Shown here: positions 7,242-11,341 of the stretch, piece by piece
How the letters are laid out: each line of letters opens with the position of its first letter
How positions within the stretch are numbered: position 1 is the stretch's first letter
NCBI GenBank assembly: GCA_018714665.1
Contig: DVNA01000134.1
Coordinates: 1-11,341 of the forward strand
DNA: 11,341 bases
Source of the DNA: Candidatus Gallibacteroides avistercoris
Lineage (GTDB): Bacteria; Bacteroidota; Bacteroidia; Bacteroidales; CHK158-818
Direction of reading: 5' to 3'
Made by a program: the position numbers and the translations under genes
The notes under the pieces: model-generated
Databases searched by the model: none
What the model saw: only the letters and a program-made list of their open reading frames with translations
What the model was told of the DNA's origin: nothing

Positions 7242-8099
7242 TTAATAATATGCACTCCATACAGGACGTTTCCGGTCGGCTATTTTCCCTTTCTTCCGCA
7301 AAGAGCCGAATTCTTTCGAAATACCAATGATAAAACTGTTGGTATATAGCTGCGACCGCAACTGATTTTCGCGGAAGGTATGGATATCATTGCGGTATCC
7401 AATCCGGAGGAACCAGGTATTGACCGGAATATCCACCGTCAACAGGTTCTGCATATTGAACTGGTTGTGCAACGACCCAAAATGGACGATGCCTCCGGTA
7501 TCGCCTAACGTAAATATTTCATAATAGGATTGTCCGTATTCGGGACAAAAGAACAACCCGGCTACGGCTATCGATGCCTGGTAACGGACCGTTATGGGGA
7601 GTTTTTTTATTGTCAACCGATAAATCGCCATCCCCGAAAGTTGCAGATTGACATCTCCCTTGGCATTGGCCGGATTGTTGGAGTTATGCGCATTGTAGGC
7701 TACTCCCAACCGGGAGGCTAATTGTCCACCTGCCAACAGTTTAAGATTCGGCTCTGTTCCCTGAATACGGTAAAACATCCCGTAGGTATAGTCGAATGCA
7801 GCTCCCCACATCACGTGGTTTCCCGCCGGATTCAGGGTGTGCTCCATTTCGGCCGACAACAGGTGTTGCGAGGTGAGCCGATTGTTGCCAAACCGGGAAA
7901 CACGCATCCGTTCATGGTGGATACCGAATGCCTGCCCTCCATACTTAATGGGAGATAAATAGGTATCGTAAATTTTTCCGCCACCTACGCTCAATACAGT
8001 AGCTGCCGTTACTGGACGTAACGGTTTGATCTCTTTTTGCTGGGCGTACCCTCTCGCCGAGAACAACGCCAGAAGGATCAGGCATACATATCTTGTCAT
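7242..8099 (-). CDS. DUF3316-like exported protein, probable beta-barrel
   Basis: A 285-residue protein with a signal peptide of about 19 residues (MTRYVCLIL, ending GYA before QQ). The mature part is rich in short strands with alternating hydrophobic residues and Tyr/Phe. Examples are VMWGAAFDYTYGMFYRI, LSGMAIYRLTIKKLPITVRYQ and TWFLRIGYRNDI. It ends with TNSFIIGISKEFG and a basic tail. This pattern suggests an outer-membrane barrel. It resembles the Bacteroidetes family DUF3316, recalled from its overall composition and its place after parC, so the family name is less certain than the general description. Function is unknown. AAGGAG lies directly against the ATG, unusually close, but no other in-frame ATG or GTG lies within the signal peptide. 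It starts 16 bases after parC ends and precedes the S41 gene by 19 bases. Confidence 0.75.
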   Translation of the reverse strand: MTRYVCLILLALFSARGYAQQKEIKPLRPVTAATVLSVGGGKIYDTYLSPIKYGGQAFGIHHERMRVSRFGNNRLTSQHLLSAEMEHTLNPAGNHVMWGAAFDYTYGMFYRIQGTEPNLKLLAGGQLASRLGVAYNAHNSNNPANAKGDVNLQLSGMAIYRLTIKKLPITVRYQASIAVAGLFFCPEYGQSYYEIFTLGDTGGIVHFGSLHNQFNMQNLLTVDIPVNTWFLRIGYRNDIHTFRENQLRSQLYTNSFIIGISKEFGSLRKKGKIADRKRPVWSAYY

Positions 8100-8115
8100 C
8101 TCCTTATCGTAATGG

Positions 8116-10815
8116 TTAGAACAGTTTCATCTGTCCGGTAATTTCATCTTCTATATCGCTGTTACTTGGTTGAATTTCTTCCTGCGTCGATTCTACAACG
8201 CTGTCATTCTCATTTCCCGTACCGTTGTCCTCCGGATTTTCAGGATGTCTCAACGGTTCCAGCTCGGCAATCGACTCTACCGTATAGGTAGTAATGCGTT
8301 TGCCTTTTGCCTTAAAACCCTTGACGGCGATGAATTGTTCGGCATCGATAATCAACGGTTCGCGAAACGCATCGTTCCCCCCGAAACATACTTGCAACAA
8401 AGGATATGCTTCACAGCTGTACAAAATCATGGTCGATTGCGGATTGTCTCCCAGAACGCTCTGTTTCTTAGCGGAGGGTTCCAACATGAAACGTTTCAGA
8501 TAAGGATATCCCTGATCGGCATCGTTCAGTGCTACCGTCCAGACTTTACGGGCATCGTACTTTTCAATCAGCAGGATATCCGATTCGTAGTGGTTGGTGG
8601 CATCGAACGAGGTCGTATAGTATTCGCCGTTTTTGAGAAGAACCAGCACCAAGTCATCGCTGTGAAACTCGCCCAGGAAATCGCCTCGACCATCGTAATT
8701 GAGCCGGAGGATATCCCAATCGAACCAGACCTGACGTCCTCCCAGGGTAGAGCCTCCTTTTTCTTTGAGCGATATTTTATGGATGTCGTTTTTCGTTACA
8801 ATGTTTCCCATCGACTGACGTCCTTTTATAGCTATGTCGCTGAAATCCTTCTCCATCCACAACGTTTTCAGACGGGGCTTGGGCTTGAAGGTTATTTTCA
8901 GCCGTTCGGCTTCCCCGTTGGGATTGGCCGAGAACCACATAATGCGCGACCCGGGTTTCCCCTGCGTCAGGTCATACTCCTTGTCGCGTGTAACGCCTGT
9001 AACGGCAAAACGCTTGATATAACACAATCCGTCTTTCCCGTCGCGATAGATAACGTTGTATATGGTACGTTTATCATTCTTCTTGAAAACGGCCAGATAG
9101 AGGATGTTTTTACCTACAAACATCTTGTCGCTGACCCGTACTACTTTATATTTTCCATCTTTATAGAAGATGATAATATCGTCAATATCCGAGCAACTGC
9201 ACACAAACTCATCTTTTTTCAACCCGGTCCCGATAAAGCCCTCTTCCCTGTTGATATAGAGTTTCTCATTGGCTTCGGCCACCTTGGTAGCCTCTATCGT
9301 ATCGAAGTTCCGTATCTTGGTCAAACGGGGATAGGCTGCTCCGTATTTATCTTTAAGATGTTGGAACCAGGCAATGGTATAATCTACCAAGTGTTTCAAA
9401 TGGTCATCTATCTGGGCAATCTGCTCTTTTATGCTGCAAATGTACTCGTCGGCCTTGTCTGAATTGAATTTGAGGATACGGGCCATTTTGATCTCCATGA
9501 GTTTGAGAATGTCCTCGCGCGACACCTCCCGGATAAATTGTGCCTTGAACGGATCCAGGCGGGAATCTACATGCTTGACGGCCTCGTCCATATTGCGGCT
9601 CTGTTCAAACTGTCGGTCTTTGTAGATACGCTCTTCGATAAATATTTTTTCCAGCGAGGCAAAGAGCAGACTCTCCTCCAACTCCTTACGCTGGATATTA
9701 AGCTCTTGCTGCAACAGATGCAACGTATGGTCGGTGTTGGATTTGAGCACATCGCTCACGGTCAGGAAATGGGGCTTATCGTCCGAAATGACACAACAGT
9801 TGGGAGAGATGTTTACTTCGCAATCGGTAAAGGCATAAAGGGCGTCTATCGTCTTATCGCTCGACGTACCGGGTTGCAGATGTACCAGAATCTCAGCCTG
9901 AGCTGCGGTATTGTCATCTACCTTGCGGATTTTTATCTTTCCTTTTTCCTGCGCTTTCAGAATCGATTCGATAACCGAAGAGGTGGTCTTGCCATAAGGA
10001 ATCTCGGTAATGGCCAGGGTGCGGTTGTCTCGTTTTTCGATAGTAGCACGTACCTTTACCGAACCGCCCCGTTCTCCATCGTTGTAACGGGAGACATCAA
10101 TCCACCCTCCGGTCTGGAAATCGGGATACAACGCAAATTCCTCGCCTTTCAGGCAGGCAATGGAGGCATCGATGAGCTCGTTGAAATTGTGTGGCAAGAT
10201 TTTGGAAGAGAGTCCCACGGCAATTCCCTCAGCTCCCTGCATGAGCAACAAGGGGAATTTCACCGGTAGGGTTACCGGCTCTTTGTTACGGCCGTCATAG
10301 GAGAGCTTCCACTCGGTCGTCTTGGGATTGAACACTACTTCCAGGGCAAATTTCGACAAGCGGGCCTCTATGTAACGGGGAGCCGCCGCACTGTCGCCCG
10401 TAAGGATATTTCCCCAGTTTCCCTGTTTGTCGATGAGCAACTCTTTCTGCCCCAGTTGTACCAGCGCATCACCGATAGAAGCATCGCCATGGGGATGGAA
10501 CTGCATGGTATGTCCCACAATGTTGGCCACCTTGTTGTAACGCCCGTCGTCCAGCCGTTTCATGGAGTGCAAGATACGACGCTGAACAGGTTTAAGCCCG
10601 TCGTTCAAGTGCGGGACGGCCCGTTCAAGGATTACATACGAGGCATAATCCAGAAACCAATGCTGATACATCCCCGTCAATTGATATTTCAAATCGGGTT
10701 TAGCCCCCTCCGGCAACTTATAATTGGAATGACTTTCCGGCTGTTGCTCTTCGGACACCTTGTCAAAAGCATCATCTTCGGTTGAAAAATCCTCCTGTTC
10801 TATATCTTCACTCAT
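8116..10815 (-). CDS. parC: DNA topoisomerase IV subunit A
   Basis: An 899-residue type IIA topoisomerase A subunit, which with ParE cuts, passes and reseals duplex DNA to decatenate chromosomes. An acidic N-terminal extension (1-45) precedes the breakage-reunion domain. That domain shows DGLKPVQRRIL at 72-82, HPHGDASIGD at 107-116 and AAPRYIEARL at 144-153, with Tyr148 as the active-site tyrosine after Arg147. A charged coiled-coil region lies near 365-500, and the rest is the beta-pinwheel C-terminal domain plus an acidic tail. No GyrA box (QRRGGKG type) is seen; GGSTLGGRQ is the nearest stretch, which favours ParC over GyrA. The position equal to GyrA Ser83 is Ala112, with Asp116 at the Asp87 place. 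It heads the run with the DUF3316-like and S41 genes and diverges from glyQS across 178 bases. Confidence 0.93.
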   Translation of the reverse strand: MSEDIEQEDFSTEDDAFDKVSEEQQPESHSNYKLPEGAKPDLKYQLTGMYQHWFLDYASYVILERAVPHLNDGLKPVQRRILHSMKRLDDGRYNKVANIVGHTMQFHPHGDASIGDALVQLGQKELLIDKQGNWGNILTGDSAAAPRYIEARLSKFALEVVFNPKTTEWKLSYDGRNKEPVTLPVKFPLLLMQGAEGIAVGLSSKILPHNFNELIDASIACLKGEEFALYPDFQTGGWIDVSRYNDGERGGSVKVRATIEKRDNRTLAITEIPYGKTTSSVIESILKAQEKGKIKIRKVDDNTAAQAEILVHLQPGTSSDKTIDALYAFTDCEVNISPNCCVISDDKPHFLTVSDVLKSNTDHTLHLLQQELNIQRKELEESLLFASLEKIFIEERIYKDRQFEQSRNMDEAVKHVDSRLDPFKAQFIREVSREDILKLMEIKMARILKFNSDKADEYICSIKEQIAQIDDHLKHLVDYTIAWFQHLKDKYGAAYPRLTKIRNFDTIEATKVAEANEKLYINREEGFIGTGLKKDEFVCSCSDIDDIIIFYKDGKYKVVRVSDKMFVGKNILYLAVFKKNDKRTIYNVIYRDGKDGLCYIKRFAVTGVTRDKEYDLTQGKPGSRIMWFSANPNGEAERLKITFKPKPRLKTLWMEKDFSDIAIKGRQSMGNIVTKNDIHKISLKEKGGSTLGGRQVWFDWDILRLNYDGRGDFLGEFHSDDLVLVLLKNGEYYTTSFDATNHYESDILLIEKYDARKVWTVALNDADQGYPYLKRFMLEPSAKKQSVLGDNPQSTMILYSCEAYPLLQVCFGGNDAFREPLIIDAEQFIAVKGFKAKGKRITTYTVESIAELEPLRHPENPEDNGTGNENDSVVESTQEEIQPSNSDIEDEITGQMKLF

Positions 10816-10845
10816 ATTTGAAACAACTTTTTATTTTTTTTATCT

Positions 10846-10862
10846 GCATATTCGCTATATGC
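10846..10862. other. Dyad GCATAT-N5-ATATGC at the predicted parC transcription start
   Basis: A perfect 6-bp inverted repeat with a 5-base spacer (TCGCT on the plus strand) falls where parC transcription would begin, just downstream of the minus-strand -7 box. It could be an operator or a 5'-end hairpin of the parC mRNA. There is no T-run, so it is not a terminator. Confidence 0.4.
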
Positions 10863-10867
10863 TTTTG

Positions 10868-10875
10868 CAAAAATA
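10868..10875 (-). promoter_or_regulatory. Candidate -7 box for parC
   Basis: Read on the minus strand the bases are TATTTTTG followed by C, an exact TAnnTTTG match about 53 bases before the parC ATG. The leader is A/T-rich. A -33 TTG at the usual distance is not evident. Confidence 0.5.
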
Positions 10876-10898
10876 CAAATTTAATCGAAAAAAATGAT

Positions 10899-10906
10899 TT
10901 ACTTTG
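10899..10906 (+). promoter_or_regulatory. Candidate -7 box for glyQS
   Basis: TTACTTTG followed by C differs from TAnnTTTG at one position and lies 87 bases before the glyQS ATG, giving a leader of about 80 bases. It is divergent from the parC box 23 bases away. No T-box-like structure was recognised in the leader. Confidence 0.42.
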
Positions 10907-10993
10907 CGGCTTATAAATCACCCTCGGCGAGGATTTTAAAGCCTCTCCGAAATAAGAAACAGAAAATAACCGGAAAGTATAGTGTAAATAAAT

Positions 10994-11341
10994 ATGGCAC
11001 AAGAAGACGTTTTTAAGAAGTTAGTATCACACAGCAAAGAGTATGGTTTTGTTTTCCCGTCCAGCGAAATATACGACGGCCTGGCCGCCGTATATGATTA
11101 CGGACAAATGGGAGTTGAACTGAAAAACAACATCAAAAAATACTGGTGGGACAGCATGGTGCTGTTACACGAGAACGTAGTGGGGATAGACTCTGCTATC
11201 TTTATGCATCCCACCATCTGGAAAGCCTCCGGGCACGTGGATGCTTTCAACGATCCGCTGATTGACAACAAAGATTCCAAAAAGCGTTATCGTGCCGACG
11301 TCCTGATAGAAGAGCAGATAGCCAAATACGACGAAAAAATC
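10994..11341 (+). CDS. glyQS: Glycyl-tRNA synthetase (alpha2, class II), N-terminal part (runs off right edge)
   Basis: An open frame of 116 codons from ATG 10994 to the window end without a stop. It begins MAQEDVFKKLVSHSKEYGFV, continues with SSEIYDGLAAVYDYGQMGVELK and KKYWWDSMV (motif 1 region), and then DSAIFMHPTIWKASGHVDAF and KKRYRADVLIEEQ. These are typical of the homodimeric glycyl-tRNA synthetase found in Bacteroidetes, eukaryotes and archaea rather than the GlyQ/GlyS tetramer. It charges tRNA-Gly with glycine in the cytoplasm. Most of the protein, including catalytic motifs 2 and 3 and the anticodon-binding domain, lies outside the window. There is no strong ribosome-binding site; the region before the ATG is A/T-rich, as is common in this group. 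Confidence 0.95.
   Translation, partial: MAQEDVFKKLVSHSKEYGFVFPSSEIYDGLAAVYDYGQMGVELKNNIKKYWWDSMVLLHENVVGIDSAIFMHPTIWKASGHVDAFNDPLIDNKDSKKRYRADVLIEEQIAKYDEKI

Noticed and set aside
8170..9462. 430-codon plus-strand open frame
   Set aside because: It lies wholly antisense to parC; it is a shadow of that gene's codon pattern with no recognisable domain or promoter.
9538..10269. 243-codon plus-strand open frame
   Set aside because: Antisense shadow of the parC breakage-reunion and coiled-coil region.
1..11341. CRISPR array, tRNA, rRNA, transposase, prophage or toxin-antitoxin genes
   Set aside because: No regular repeat-spacer pattern, no recognisable RNA gene and no protein with such motifs was found on either strand.

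Overview
The window comes from a member of the Bacteroidales/Bacteroidota. The main reasons are the TAnnTTTG-type -7 promoter boxes ahead of several genes, the weak use of Shine-Dalgarno sequences, a Bacteroidetes-type LptD with a low-complexity insert, a DUF3316-type protein, a long topoisomerase IV A subunit without a GyrA box, and SPII lipoproteins. No rRNA, tRNA, CRISPR array or insertion sequence was seen. No gene-free stretch exceeds 300 bases; the longest is about 250 bases between lptD and the acyltransferase remnant.

Layout, left to right. (1) 1-714, minus strand: the N-terminal 238 codons of a secreted DUF1343/NamZ-type exo-N-acetylmuramidase, cut by the window edge. (2) 799-1338, plus: a small HD-domain metal-dependent phosphohydrolase of unknown substrate, divergent from namZ. 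(3) 1421-4189, plus: lptD, the outer-membrane LPS translocon, with a strong terminator-like hairpin about 100 bases downstream. (4) 4376-6184, plus: a visibly AT-rich two-gene islet with its own consensus-like promoter. It holds a membrane acyltransferase-3 gene broken by a frameshift near its first transmembrane helix, and an overlapping SGNH/GDSL-hydrolase lipoprotein gene. (5) 10815-6176, minus: a tightly spaced run of parC (topoisomerase IV A), a DUF3316-like exported protein and an S41-family peptidase lipoprotein. Its end overlaps the convergent SGNH gene by 9 bases. (6) 10994 to the right edge, plus: the first 116 codons of glycyl-tRNA synthetase, divergent from parC.

Functionally most of the window is housekeeping and cell envelope: peptidoglycan sugar turnover (NamZ), LPS export (LptD), surface or periplasmic proteolysis (S41), DNA decatenation (ParC) and translation (GlyQS). 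The accessory element is the acyltransferase/SGNH pair. It resembles a split version of OatA/OafB-type O-acyl transfer systems, in which a membrane AT3 domain passes an acyl group to an extracytoplasmic SGNH domain. It lies directly behind lptD but is a separate transcription unit. In this copy the AT3 gene appears inactivated, and the deletion seems to have removed the region where the family's first-helix histidine is expected. I see no clearly novel defence or mobile system here; this damaged pair is the most unusual thing in the window.
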